A stretch of DNA of 64,000 nt from contig JAZHRO010000063.1 in assembly GCA_037157565.1 (NCBI GenBank), forward strand, positions 91,884,001 to 91,948,000, read 5' to 3'. The notes under the pieces are model-generated. The model made no database searches. It was not told where the DNA came from and worked only from the letters and a program-made list of their open reading frames with translations. Origin of the DNA: Thalassia testudinum. Taxonomy: Eukaryota > Streptophyta > Magnoliopsida > Alismatales > Hydrocharitaceae. Made by a program: the position numbers and the translations under genes. Positions 11,759-23,152 of the stretch are shown piece by piece (position 1 is the stretch's first letter; every line of letters begins with the position of its first letter).

Positions 11759-14289
11759 TGATGATAACACCATCATTCATCATAACTAACTTAATTTGAT
11801 CAGAATCAAGTGATAAATGCTTTTAAATGATTGTCTGAGGATCGTAATTCCGCACTGATCTAATTTGAGAAGAAGACAAGAAAATAAGGTTAATTATGTT
11901 GTTTTAACAGCACATCACAAATGCAGATTAACCACAGGGTTGATCAGGGGTTAATTAAAGGTTAAATGAGCTTTAAAAGAACAAAAGTGGGCTCACACTG
12001 ATTGAATTAGGGTTTTACACATTTCGAGGACTAAAAATATGACTAGAAACCCTAATTATCAGCCATACTTAAATTGAAAAGGTTCTGGTCGAAATAAAAT
12101 CAATCTAAAACTCCTAAAATTCATGGAAAAATATTCTAAGAGGTTTTGTACCTTTCATTTGGCCAACTAAACCCATTTTGATCAAGAATAGAGATTCAAA
12201 CGAGAATTTGCCTTAATTTGGGATCTTGTGTAATTTACCTAGTCAAACATGGTCAAAACTAAAATCCAAGTTCACCATTATATTTCTTGGGTCCAAATTA
12301 GGTTAACACAAAAATTTGGACCTAATCAAAGTCCATATTGACATAGTTTGCATTCTAGTCCGTAAAAACTTTGTTTCTCACATTCAAACCCATAGGTTTC
12401 ACGTTTATTACAAATAAGTCCCTAACTTCATCATCTTATTTGCAGAAATACCCTTTCCCCCTGAAAAAAATTGATTCCTAAAACAGGAGTCAAACCTAAG
12501 GTTGCCGATGTTTGACTTAAGATTTCACCAATCAAATCTCCTTCAAATCTCACCAAAATTGGTGAGATTGGAGATCAACTTGTTCTCGATCGATTAGACA
12601 CCTTCTCGAGACCCAACATGATCGGATCTCTTGCCGGTGAAGCTTGCATTTTCCACATTTGTAGTTGCCAATTCATGATTCCTACTCACGAATGCTTCCT
12701 AATTGAAGCACATTTGAGCTCTATATAAGTTCCCCTACATCCCAACATGCTCTTTAGTCAGGTTTTAGGCCACAATTATGTCTTCTCCTCCAACTTTGGC
12801 CACCTCCAACCTCGACTTCGGCAACCTCCTCCTCCATCCTTGTATGGCCTCTCAACCATCAAATTGAGAGCGTCACCTTCTTCCTCAGCTTCGTCCGCGC
12901 CTAGTGGGCCAAAGCTAAGGCGTCCTCCTTCTCTCTTAGCCGTCGCCCCTCTCACTAGAGGTTTTATCTTCTTCATGTCCGACAAGTCACGCCGACACGG
13001 ATTCCTTTCCCTTCATCTTCGTAATTAGGTTATTCCTCTCCCCCTTACTCTCTAGGTTAGAATTAGACTCCTAGGTTCTAGTTTCGACCACGCATTCACT
13101 CTCTCCCTCTCCGTCTTCTTAACCTCTGGCCACGCCTCCGGTGTGGTTGCACGGCCTCTACACGGCATGAAACACACAACCACCACCACCAATACCTTCT
13201 ACTTACCTCCACTAACAAAACCCCTCAACTTATTAAGGGTTCTGCTCACTCCACACATCCCCCGAACAAACCCACCACCAAACACCCTCACCGACTACGT
13301 TCGGCCTCCACAATGGTCCAAACTCCTCAGGACCACTGCCATCATGTTCCTTGGGCCACAACAACACTCTTGAACGCTTTAATTGGGGCATTAAGCCTAT
13401 ATTTGTCGTGTAGGTACTTTACCGGACATCCACTATTTGCCTCCATCGTCTGCCATGCTCTAGCCATTCGTCAGCACCTCACCACTTCCAGAAGACATAG
13501 GCAGACCTTATGGAGCCATCTAGGCTCTCAATTGAAAAAAGCAACAATAGGCATAGCAGCTCAATCTCGAAGGCACCTCCACCTGTTGTGCATGTGAAGG
13601 CAACGAAGAAGAAGCATGAGTTTTAGTCCCACATCATTAATCTCTAATTTGAAACTTGGTTCATAAGGTTTAGCGTTCATTGGCTCTTTGCCCATGATCA
13701 CAACGGGTTGTGTCCCCTAAAGCCCATACAAACTCACACACATGCTTGCTCAGACACACACGTGAGCGCGTGCTTGGTTGTGAGCCTAGGCATGGTTTTG
13801 GACCTCGGGATTCATGCTTGGTGGGATTTTTGGCTTGAAACTTGAGAGGCTGGTGTGCTGGATAGTTAAGGCGTTCAGGCCTTGTTCTCGACGTATGATT
13901 TGAGAAAAAAATTAGTCCCGACTACTGTTGAGAAATTGACTCTAACTTGGCTTGAGACTACTGTTGGTATTGAGAATTATGCCTAATTGTGGGATTTAAC
14001 TGGTGGTTCCAACCATCACTTTTTAGGCTCTAATTATCTTTTTGTCATTTGATTATTGAGATACATTTTTGGATTCTTATTGAATACATTTTTAATGGAT
14101 TGTTTATTCATTGCATATCATCATTGTGGATTGATTATTATGCTCATTATTTCTCATATTTGACTAGTGATTGAATTCTATATTTTCTCCCTGCAAACGA
14201 TCTCGGAACTCATGATTTTTCAAGCTTTATAAATTTAAACGTTGTATTGATTTTCGTTGCTATACTACGACGTAATGTTTTCCTAAACA
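11759..14289 (+). mobile_element. LTR, family B, copy 1 (3' LTR of E2)
   Basis: It starts TGATGATAACACCATCAT after the polypurine tract. It aligns along its length with the solo LTR at 20104-22914: both contain the AAATTCATGGAAAAATA / AAATTCATAGAAAAATA block (about 12117 and 20447), the TGGTCAAA / CGGTCAAA block, a promoter (TATATAAG at 12722), a CT-rich leader, the U5 box CTCCCTGC at 14187, and the GCTATACTACGACG tail at about 14260. The right end is set at CCTAAACA, 14289, where ribosomal spacer begins. About 12750-13600 is Pro/Ser-coding-like leader sequence and gives spurious open frames. Confidence 0.75.
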
Positions 14290-14414
14290 ACGATGAAAAC
14301 TCGCTTGCAACATGCTCCCGATGTTTAACATTCATGTTTGGCAACATTCGTTATGATTTTTTGGCAGTGGCAATGGCCGGGACCCATTTCCTGCCGTGTA
14401 AACTTTTCTGTGGG

Positions 14415-14445
14415 GTGCAGACATTGCATGATGTGGGGGAGGTGT
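14415..14445 (+). promoter_or_regulatory. Spacer-promoter-like Pol I motif, copy 1
   Basis: The block GTGCAGACATTGCATGATGT followed by GGGGGAGG aligns with the presumed gene promoter at 32806-32832. Plant Pol I start sites usually read like TATAGTAGGGG; here the TATA part has decayed. Inferred only from alignment with the copy next to 18S. Confidence 0.35.
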
Positions 14446-14777
14446 CTTGCTACTATCTCGAGGGAACCACTGCTATAAATTCGTGACGGTGCCCCCCAAC
14501 CAAATGATTCGATATAGAGTTGCCCTTGCCCCTTTTGAAGAGCATGGTGCACGTGGTGCACAGCCATCGTGCGCATGTTGCATGTGGCCATCGTGCACTG
14601 CTGCATTCGATGCGTGTTTCCTATGTGTCATTTTCAATTTTCCATGTTATCTATTGTGTGGGAACACTGTTCTTGTGCTCTCAAGGCTTAACGTTCACGT
14701 TTGGCAACATTCGTTGCAATTTCTTGGTGGTGGCAATGGCAGGGACCCTTTTCTTGCTATGTAAGTTTTTTTGTGGG

Positions 14778-14808
14778 ATGTAGAAATTGCTCGGTGTGGG
14801 GGAGGTGC
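14778..14808 (+). promoter_or_regulatory. Spacer-promoter-like Pol I motif, copy 2
   Basis: The block GATGTAGAAATTGCTCGGTG followed by TGGGGGAGG is the second tandem copy, about 362 bases after the first. Duplicated promoters in the intergenic spacer are common in plant rDNA, which fits this arrangement. Confidence 0.35.
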
Positions 14809-15109
14809 CATGTTGCTAGCTCAAGGGATCCACCGGTGAAAATTTGTGACCGTGCCCCCCCACTAAATGATTTGATACGGAGTTGCCCCTATCCCTTTCA
14901 AATAGGGCTCTCTTTGACAAGAGCGTCTATATGCTCTGATGATGGTATGTAGGCTCTGCGACATGCTTCTTTACGCTCCTCACTAACATTGCAATGATGA
15001 TGGAATATTGAGCGGACGATGCCTGGTACCATGTCCCTATGATGCTCATCGATGCTACGTTGGGGAACTTACCTAGGCCATGGTTATCAAAAGGTGAGGG
15101 TGCGATTCC

Positions 15110-16691
15110 TATTCTGAACGCGAAATAGGTACGCAAAAGAAGCATGTTCGTCGTAGTAAATGCACGTAGAAACTCTTGAATTTGTAAGTGAAATCAAACT
15201 CGTAATAATTTTTGAATAAAAATATGGGGTCCGAGTTGTTCGCAGGGAGATAAATAGATCACAATCGCTTTCCTAATTAGAACTAAAATTATATATCAAG
15301 TAGGATTATTATTAGAACTAATACTAAATTTAATGGCATGCAACTACTAAAACTATAATATACTACTACTAGAAAGCATACAATTTGAAGGAAAGTCGAA
15401 AAATAACTAGAACTTTATTGAAAAGATAAGAGTTTAGCACAAATAGAAGTAGTATTGCAACTAAAGGAATGCTTGGAAAGTTATAACTAGAACTAGACTA
15501 GAGAAATGTAGAAATTTTGGGCTTCGAAGGCGAAGTTCGGAGCATCGATGTAGAAGCAGATGCGAAGATGCACCCACCAGAATCACCAAAGGTGGTGTGG
15601 ACTAGCACTAGTAGTAGAGATTAGTGGAGATAGGAAATTCTAAGTAGGAGATATTGTTCCAAGGGGGTGGCTAGGTGTATTTATAGGAAATAGGGAGACA
15701 TCCTATTGGTTAATTTAGGTTACCTAGGATCACTAAGTTAGATGACTAGGATTAATAGGTTAAGTTTTTGTTGGGAATAAATGAAGGGCCTAAATTAGAT
15801 AGAAATAGGTAATTGAATAATTAGATGGAAGAGATAAAATGGAGGGAGATACAGTGGAAGCCGTAGTGGGGAGATAGCAAGTTGTTGGTGGAAGTCGGTG
15901 TTGCATGGATTGGGTTTTGGGATTAATTAATGAGGGAGAGAAAGAAAGATCGGAAGTGGTTTGCATGGAGTTGTTAATTTCGATAGGATTGGATGGGGAC
16001 TTACGTGGGTGTGGTTGCATGGGGTAGGAATAGGTGTTGGTTTCATGCTGGGAATTTGCATGGGAATTTTCGGTGGGAGTGGGATCCGTTTGGGGTGTTG
16101 TGGTGTTCGGTGGTATTTTTGCATGGGAATAGGAATTTGTTGTCGGTTTTTCGGGTGTTGGTATTCATTGGATGGGATATTAGACGTAGGGTGTTTTTTT
16201 CTTACATTCAGAGGAGGGGGGTTGACGTGGGTGAGCGCATGGGATAGGGAGGTACGTAGGAATAAGTTGGAAATTATATAGCTTGATTTTGGAATTTAGG
16301 AAAATAAGTGTGGGATTTTTAGTGGTAAGGCGGATAGGGGAATTTACGTGTAGGCTATTAGGCTTAGGTTTGGGTCAAGTAAAAGGGCTAATTGGGTTAG
16401 GAAATATGTTGATTTAGTAGATTGTTCATTTTTCAATTGGGTTCAATCTAGAAAATCTAATTAGCCTTACTCCGATCAATCGGAAATCTTGTATCTGCAT
16501 ATATAAAAATAAAGACATCAAGGTATCAGATACAATTGCAAGAAAAATTACATAAAAGGCCAATTGTATGCATTATTTATAAAATGACCTAGAATGCTTA
16601 ATCTAACCTAACTAAATGAAATCTAACTCAAATTACCCTTAGACTAACATTAGTTAGGCATTAATTAATATAAATAAATATGGAAATATCA
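15110..16691 (-). mobile_element. 3' LTR of the Athila element
   Basis: On the minus strand it starts TGATATTTCC (right end, 16691) and ends at 15110, where TA replaces the expected TG of the plus-strand reading. A TATAAATA box on the minus strand lies at 15685-15678, followed by an AG-rich leader and the U5 box read on the plus strand as CGCAGGGAG at 15241. Its partner is the 5' LTR at 30448-32024. Confidence 0.88.
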
Positions 16692-16715
16692 TACCTCCAT
16701 ACCTCTCTTTTGCTA
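16692..16715 (-). other. Polypurine tract of the Athila element
   Basis: On the minus strand CAAAAGAGAGGTATGGAGGT lies directly before the LTR start TGATATTTCC, preceded by GGACTAG. It matches the tracts at 4105 and 11735 in position and form. Confidence 0.7.
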
Positions 16716-18550
16716 GTCCTCTAGTAAATGCAAGAATGAAAAATGAATGGAAAATGTATGATCCATGCTAATTACAACTCAACCCCCAAAGGTTTGCTTA
16801 TTCCTTTTTATCAAGGGTTTGAAAGATTTAGAGATCTAGACAAATGTGAAATGATGTGATAGTAGCCTAAGCAACGGATCCCAGTGAAAAATCAACCTAC
16901 ATTTAAAGTTTGTACTTGACATTCGGTAAAAATTCTATCTAGATAGGCAAACTTCTTCCCTCGAGGATACAAATAAATTGAAATTTCTACCACAGCTTCT
17001 TGGCATAGGTAGAAGATATCTGAGTCAAATGATTTTATATTTGGTGGCTCACACTCATCTGGTGCTACATGTGGACTAGTACTACAGACTCTAGATCTCT
17101 AGACTATCAAACAAGTCAACCCAGAGAGAGGCTAAAAAAAAGGGTGCTCTCTTGGTGTTCTTTTGCGCTCTATTTTTTTTTCTTTTTCCTTTCTTTCTTT
17201 GTTTTTTTTTTTGAGTTTTCTTTAGAGAGCTCAAGATCTCACCAAGTTTGTAGAAGCAGTCAATATTTGGTGGGTTCGCATAGCATTAACACCCCAATTA
17301 TAGTTCTGATAATCTTACAACTAACTTAGAATCCTTCAGCTAGTATTTGGGTGGTTAGAAATATTGAAAAAGTAGGTAATGATCATATTTGGTGGATCGC
17401 ATTGGGTATTTTTGCCCCAATGAAATCGACACATAATAAACATAAATATGAACTTAGACACTTTTTTTTTAGAATTTTTTTTCTTTTTTCTTTTTGAAAA
17501 ATAACTATCAACATAGAGCACATAGCACAAACTTTTATTTACGAGACATTATTGGGGATTGGTGATTTTCAAGAGGATATCGGGTGGCTTATTTAGTGGA
17601 AGTGTCTACTTTCGGCACTGAGAAGAGGTGGATAGGACAAGCATACTTTTGACCATTGATACTAACACCCTCCTTTAGCCAAGAATTCCATAAAGGAAGA
17701 TCATAACAATCCACTTTAGTCATAGTTTTATTAGAATTTGATCCTTGCATATCTGCCTTATTTGGTAGCTTTCAGGAATTTACACATAATGTTCGCACGT
17801 AGGAACTGAGAGCGAAAACTATGCCTAACTATTAGGTATTATTATCCAATTATCTAGAACTTCAGAGTCACGCTAGACTTAAAGTACCAGTAGACACTCT
17901 ACTCTCACCTCACAAATGTTTGGTGGATTTAATGAAAGATAGTTTGCTTGACTCCCTAACCACTGTCTATGGATTCAGGAAAAGAAGTAATGCTTCTCCT
18001 TGACAAACTAAAAATGTTTATTGGTTTTCATAAAGGATCCATTGCAAAGTATATGTGCAAGTGAAATAATTATACTAGATTCTAAATTAAGAAACAACTT
18101 CAGAAGAAAATCCTCAATAAAACCTCCTTGATAAAAATACTTTATGCATGAATGCAATATGTATAAATGCTATGAATAGTTAAAATTTTTTTTTTTTTCA
18201 AAACCACATGCTACTTTTTGATGACACAACTAATTCAAGAAAAACCACTAAAAAGTTATAATTTTGGAGATAAATAAGAATGACTCTCAAAAATATTATC
18301 TACCCCTCCCCCCCATGCATATTTCATGCAATGTCCTCAATGCATGCAATAAACATAAGCAAAAGAAAATAGATATTACCTAAAACTCGAGAATTCTAAA
18401 GAAGTCAAGACTCGATCATGTCGAGACCTGAATGAAAATTTCAAAACAAATAACATAATTATCTACAAACGTTAGGTTGCCTCCCAACAAGTGCTGAATT
18501 TTATGTCTACAGCTGACTTAGTCAAATCCAGCTTACAAAGATTCTAGAAG
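16716..18550 (-). other. 3' noncoding region of the Athila element
   Basis: About 1.8 kb lies between the integrase end and the polypurine tract. On the minus strand it holds, in order, a TTGTTGGGAGGCAACCTAAC block (about 18490-18471), a GCATTGAGGACATTGCATG block (about 18343), a CATGGGGGGG run (18318-18305), and five CCACCAAAT-type motifs. No env-like reading frame is visible, although some Athila elements carry one here. Blocks match E1 in the same order. Confidence 0.75.
17039..17926 (-). repeat. Five spaced CCACCAAAT motifs in the Athila 3' region
   Basis: Read on the plus strand as ATTTGGTGG: 17039-17047, 17265-17273, 17387-17395, ATTTAGTGG at 17591-17599 and GTTTGGTGG at 17918-17926. 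The order and spacing (226, 122, 204, 327) reproduce the array in E1 at 2859-3793. A sixth loose match (ATTTGGGTGG) is at 17344. Confidence 0.75.
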
Positions 18551-18555
18551 TGTTG

Positions 18556-19660
18556 TACTTTCAATCAGAGGCTCCTGGTCAACATTCTCATAATAAATCT
18601 TTAATCTCTGTCCATTCACCATAAATTGTTGCCCAGTTTTAGGATCACAGATTTCAACAGCTCCATTAGAAAATGGCTGAACCACAGTATATGGTCCAAT
18701 CCATTTGGAGCTAAGCTTGCCAGGAAATAGTCTAAGTCTAGCATCAAAGAGCCAGACTTTCTGATTAGGTTCAAAAGATTTCCTACTAATGGGCTTATCA
18801 TGAAAGGCCTTAGTCTTTTCTTTATAGATCTTAGCACTCTCATAGGCCTCTCTTCTGATTTCGTCTAGCTCATTGAGTTGGAGTTTCTTTTATTGTCCAA
18901 CCTTATCCAAATCAAGATTACACTTCCTGATAGCCCAGTAAGATTTATGTTCCAACTCAACAGGAAGGTGACAAGATTTACCATAAACTAATCTATAAGG
19001 AGACATCCTAATCAGGTTCTTGTAGGCGGTCCTCTAAGCCCATAAAGCATCATCTAATTTTAGGGATCAATCCTTTCTGTCAGGTCTGATAGTCTTTTGG
19101 AGTATGTTCTTAATCTCCCGATTTGAGACTTCTGCCTGCCCATTAGTCTGGGGATGATAAGGTGTAGCAATCTTGTGTTGCACCCCATATTTATTCAATA
19201 ACCGTCGAAATTGTGCATTAGTAAAATGAGTCCCACCATCACTAATTATAGCTCAAGGCATCCCAAATCTCGAGAATATATTTTTATTCACAAAGTCAAT
19301 AACAATCTTATGGTCATTTGATCTAGTGGGAATTACCTCAATCCATTTTGAAACATAATCCACAGCAAGTAATATATACTGAAATCCATGTGATGCTGTG
19401 AAAGGACCCATAAAATCTATACCCCATACTTCAAATATTTCAATAATTAGAATTGGTTGAAGGGACATCATATCTCTTCTTGTCATACTACCTAAAGATT
19501 GACATCGAATGCAAGCTTTACAGAAACTATGTCCATCTCTAAATAAAGTTGGCTAATAAAATCCACACTACAACACTTTTGCAATGATTTTCTTTCCCGA
19601 GAAATGTCCTGCACAGGCCATATTATGATAAAAGGTTAAGATACTTGAAAATTCAGATTT
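18556..19660 (-). pseudogene. Athila integrase relic
   Basis: Integrase inserts the DNA copy into the genome. In minus-strand order there is a zinc-binding remnant (CKACIRCQ, about 19530), the core with WGIDFMGPF (first catalytic Asp, open piece 19486-19253), [11 protein letters not shown] (second Asp, about 19250-19215), [17 protein letters not shown] (catalytic Glu, about 19165-19110), and the C-terminal WIGPYTVV motif (18703-18681) of the GPY/F type. All three D, D, E residues survive. The frame breaks several times; just after FGMP a TGA stands where related integrases have Arg, consistent with CGA to TGA. There is no chromodomain, as expected for Athila. Confidence 0.85.
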
Positions 19661-19681
19661 AGGCACATATCTCCTAATAAT

Positions 19682-20103
19682 CTAATCTGCACAAAGCTCG
19701 AATAATAAAGGATCCTCGCAAAAATAATGTTTAGCTTTAGAGATAAACCTCAGTTTTTGTTGTTTAGTCCATTTGTTGGGTATTTTTCCTTTAGCTAAGT
19801 AATTTACCAACTCAGCATACCAGGGAAGTTCTTTCTGGCCTATGGTCAAGATTCGTATTTCTAGGAATTGATCTCTGATTGAAGGTGCAGGGCCAAGATT
19901 ATCTAGATTGAGTTGTGAAAGATGGTTAGCCACAATGTTCTGAGAGCCGACCTTGTCTTTGATTTCAAGGTCAAATTCTTGTAAAAGTGAAATCCATCTA
20001 ATTAACCTTGGTTTAGTATCTTTCTTCATCAACAAGTGTCGAAGAGCTATATGATCAGTATAAACAACCACGTGAGATCTAATAATGTAAGATCTAAACT
20101 TCT
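19682..20103 (-). pseudogene. Athila RNase H, C-terminal half, and linker to integrase
   Basis: RNase H removes the RNA strand after reverse transcription. The domain resumes at 20103 with FRSYIIRSHVVVYTDHIALR, where YTDH carries a catalytic Asp, and goes on through KPRLIRW and a Leu/Asp-rich stretch. In the last motif, normally VADHLS, this copy reads VANHLS, so the final catalytic Asp has become Asn. The remainder is the linker before the integrase. The open frame extends upstream to 20128, but the first nine residues come from the inserted solo LTR, not from RNase H. Read in the minus direction this half is cut off from the N-terminal half at 22920-23152. Confidence 0.85.
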
Positions 20104-22914
20104 TGATGAGAACCTCATCATGAGCCATAACTAGCTCATTTTGACCTAATACAAAGGATAAAAGCTCCTACATATCTCAAGGAAAGGCTTAACTCAGAGA
20201 ATCCTGAGTTTGAGAAGAAAACAAGTCATAAGGGGTAAAAATGCAATTTTACCAGTATAATCTGCATACAGGGTAATTCAGGGCCCAAACATAGGTCAAA
20301 GCAGCTTAATAAGAATAAGAGTGGGATGAAATGATCTAGCAAGGGCTACAGCAATTCCAAGAAACTAAATGATAATCTGTAACCCTAAAACAACCCACTT
20401 CAATTCACAAGGTTCGAGGCAAAGTAAAAATAGAATAAACCCTCTAAAATTCATAGAAAAATAATCTCTAGGGTTTAGAACCTTCAATTTGGCCTTCAGA
20501 ACCCATTTTGACCTACATTGAGAACCATGCCCAATTAATAACTTAATTTGGGTTTTTGCGTAAATTGACCGGTCAAACAAGGTTTAATATAGAAATGAAA
20601 TTCACCATCAGATTCCTTAGGTCCTAATTAGTCATGTATAAAAACTTGAGCCTAAGAAGAAACCTCCTTGACCGACTTTACACTTTGGTCCTCATATATT
20701 TACTCTTTGGCCCTCAACTTTTGAACCCTCGCATTTTGGCCCCTAACTCTCCTTCGTTCTTTGCGATCAGGTCCCCCCTGCAAAACCTGCCAGCACCATG
20801 CTCCGGCGACCTTGCGCGGAGCATGGCGCCGCGCAGGGTGAGGTGGGGGACCTGGCAAGTAAACCGGGGGTGCCCTGCGTCGTCAGCCGTCGCAGGGACA
20901 CCCCCCTGGTCGTTGTAACCCACCATACCGGCCGTGCGAACGCACGGACGGTATGGGTTCTTGTTTCCGGCCATCCTCCGGCGAGGGAGACACGTCGTCT
21001 CCCTCCGCCTTCCTCCCTATTTGATCCCTATAAATACCCCCCGTTGCTCCACCGACCGGGGCAGCCTGGATCTGACGGAGAAAATCCCCAACTTTCCTCT
21101 CTTCTCCCTCCGGCAGACGCTCACCAGCTCCGGCGGCTTCCTCCCCCTCCACCTCTTCGCTCTGCCGCAATACCAGCAGCAGAGACTTCCTCCCCTGCTC
21201 TTCCCGCGCCACGCCGCACCCAGCTGGCGCCTCTCCGGCTCTCTGCTCGCCGCCGCCCCTTTCCCTGAGCATCGTCTTCTCCGGCGACAGTCGATACGAC
21301 TGTCGCCCTGTTCCTCCCCCTTCGTCCCTGCAAGTAAGCTAGAGCTACTCCCCTTCTTCTCCTCTTTCTTTCCCCGCTTTCAATTTATTCAATTAAGCCC
21401 TCGACCGACCCTGACCATCGTCACCCCCTTCGTCTCCGACCACCCTCCGGCGAGCCGCTCCCATCACCTCAGCAACCCACACGGCTCGCCGACCCTCACC
21501 GCATCTCCGCCTCATCACACTGAGCACCCCCCACCCCTTCACTGCCACTCCACACCTCCGTAACGCTTCCCCCAACAAACCCATCCTCCGACCCACAGTC
21601 CGACCTAGGGCAGCCCTTGCACGCCACCCCGCGCCTCGCCACCACCCACACGAGCTTCGTCGCACCCTGGCGAAGCTCCTGGCACTTTCTGATTAGGCCG
21701 AGAGGCCGTTTTCTTGTGAACAGGCCACCCGACCTCCGCCGCCATTGCCGTGCAGGAGGAACTGCTTCCGCCTGCAGCTACAGCTGCGCCACGCTCAGCG
21801 CCACGCTCAGCGTCACGCCCAGATTCAACTCCCAGGCCTTGCGAGGCGTTTCGATAAAACACCAGGCTCGCAGCTAAGGCAGAAGGCTTCGCGTGACGCC
21901 GCGATCTCCCGCTGATTTCCCTGCTGCGGGCGCGCAATTGAGGTGGGACATTTAGTCCCACCTCGGAAAAGCCTGAAGAGGCACAGCGATATAAGATGCA
22001 AAAGTGCTGGAGGCTTACTGCCTCAGCACACGGGGTGAGGTCCCCTTCACCCGCCCGGTTACCCGGTCTCGTCCGCGCTCACACCCCGCGGACCTGACCC
22101 GACCCGACTTGAGACTGACCTGCACTCCTCGCCCACCACGCACGCCGGTGGGCCTGGACCCGGGCCTGACCCGAACCCGGTTACCCGGCAGCTCTGGGAG
22201 AGCTTTCCCAAGAGTGGTTTCAGAGAGAGAGAGAGACGCGGGGGGGGGAGGGTAGAGTAGGTTTTGCCTCTGACGAAAAACTCTGAAGTGTGCAGGCACA
22301 GGCGAAGAAGAAGACCCGCGGAAGAAGAAGGAAGCTTACTGTAGCAACAGGTAGTTTAAGTCGTCTGATTTGGAAATCAGACGACGGCCTGAAGGGAAAA
22401 GAAGAAAGGAGGGGTGACGTCCCTGGCTGAAAAAGAAAAGAAGAAGCTGACAAGAAGAAACTCTAAAGAAGAGGCTGAGCAAGGCAGAAGAAGAGGAAAG
22501 GCTGCAGAGAAGAAGTACAGCAGAGCCAAGGAAGAAGAAACCTTCACAGAAGAGACTACAGAAAAAGAAGAGAGGCCAAGACAGAAACCAAGGAAGAAGA
22601 AGAAGGAGATCTGAAGAAAGAAAGAGGAGCATCACCTCTGCAGAACAAAGAAGAAGAAGGAGATCTGAAGAAAGAAAGAAAGAAGAACATCACGAGGAGA
22701 AAACAAAGAGAACAACAAATTCTTTCCCTCTCTCTTTCTTTATTTTTTTGTAAAAGAAACATGTGTATCTCTAGAATACAACTTGCTCCCTGAGTTCGAC
22801 CTCGGGAACTCTTTTATTTTCCGAGTAAAAAATTTATATATTTGAAATGTTGGTAATAACTGGCTATACTACAACGTTATAACAATAAAACCCGGTTGTA
22901 CCGGAACCATTTCA
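20104..22914 (+). mobile_element. Solo LTR, family B, copy 2, inserted in the Athila RNase H domain
   Basis: It starts TGATGAGAACC and ends GGAACCATTTCA, with target duplication CTTCT at 20099-20103 and 22915-22919; the RNase H frame is continuous if it is removed. It is plus-oriented, opposite to its host. TATAAATA lies at 21029, followed by a GC- and CpG-rich leader (about 21050-22260) and a purine-rich run (about 22290-22700). The U5 box GCTCCCTGAGTTCGACCTCG starts at about 22784 and the tail GCTATACTACAACG near 22863. No second LTR and no internal region are present. CpG is well preserved here compared with copy 1, so this is the youngest-looking piece of the left half. Long open frames such as 20934-21563 are by-products of the GC-rich leader. 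Confidence 0.9.
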
Positions 22915-22919
22915 CTTCT

Positions 22920-23152
22920 CAAGTCCAAAAACCACGGCTAACAATTCTTTTTCTGTAGTCATGTAATTTTTTTGAGCATCATCTAGGGTTTTGTAGCATA
23001 ATAAATTACCATGGGTGTTTCTCAATCTTTTGTCCAAGGATGGCACCAATAGTAAAATCTGATGCATCACATATTATCTCAAAGGGATGCGACCAATTAG
23101 GTGGTTGCAAGATTGGGGCTTTGGTCACAGAGTCCTTAAGATTCTGATAAGA
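22920..23152 (-). pseudogene. Athila RNase H, N-terminal half
   Basis: On the minus strand it follows the RT thumb and ends in a segment reading about KNYMTTEKELLAVVFGLEK, the usual start of Ty3 RNase H up to its catalytic Glu (TEKELLAV). It is then cut at 22919 by the family B solo LTR and continues at 20103. Stops interrupt the part nearest the RT. Confidence 0.8.

Larger units (their letters stand above)
14290..15109 (+). other. Ribosomal intergenic spacer relic, left part, with two tandem subrepeats
   Basis: Two copies of a roughly 362-base unit are visible: TTTGGCAACATTCGTT begins at 14338 and TTTGGCAACATTCGTTGC at 14700. Both run on through a GGCAATGGC block, a TGTGGGGGAGG block and a GTGCCCCCC block. 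A third, partial copy lies at about 32745-32870, on the far side of the Athila insertion and upstream of 18S. This shows that the two stretches were once one spacer. The segment ends with ATTCC (15105-15109), the Athila target duplication. Confidence 0.7.

Noticed and set aside
14290..15109. Second primer-binding site just left of the Athila 3' LTR (ATGGTTATCAAAAG near 15080)
   Set aside because: It resembles the site at 30424 only loosely, and the target duplication ATTCC at 15105 puts it outside the element, in ribosomal spacer.
15961..16281. Gly-rich 106-codon frame, also found near 31245
   Set aside because: Both copies lie at matching places in the Athila LTRs and read against the element; GGGTGT-rich LTR sequence, not a gene.
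20934..21563. 209-codon open frame in GC-rich DNA
   Set aside because: It lies in the leader of the family B solo LTR; low-complexity Pro/Ser/Leu translation, overlapped by long frames on both strands. GC-rich sequence has few stops by chance.
22414..22614. Lys/Glu-rich 66-codon frame
   Set aside because: A product of a purine-rich simple stretch (GAAGAAG-like) in the LTR.
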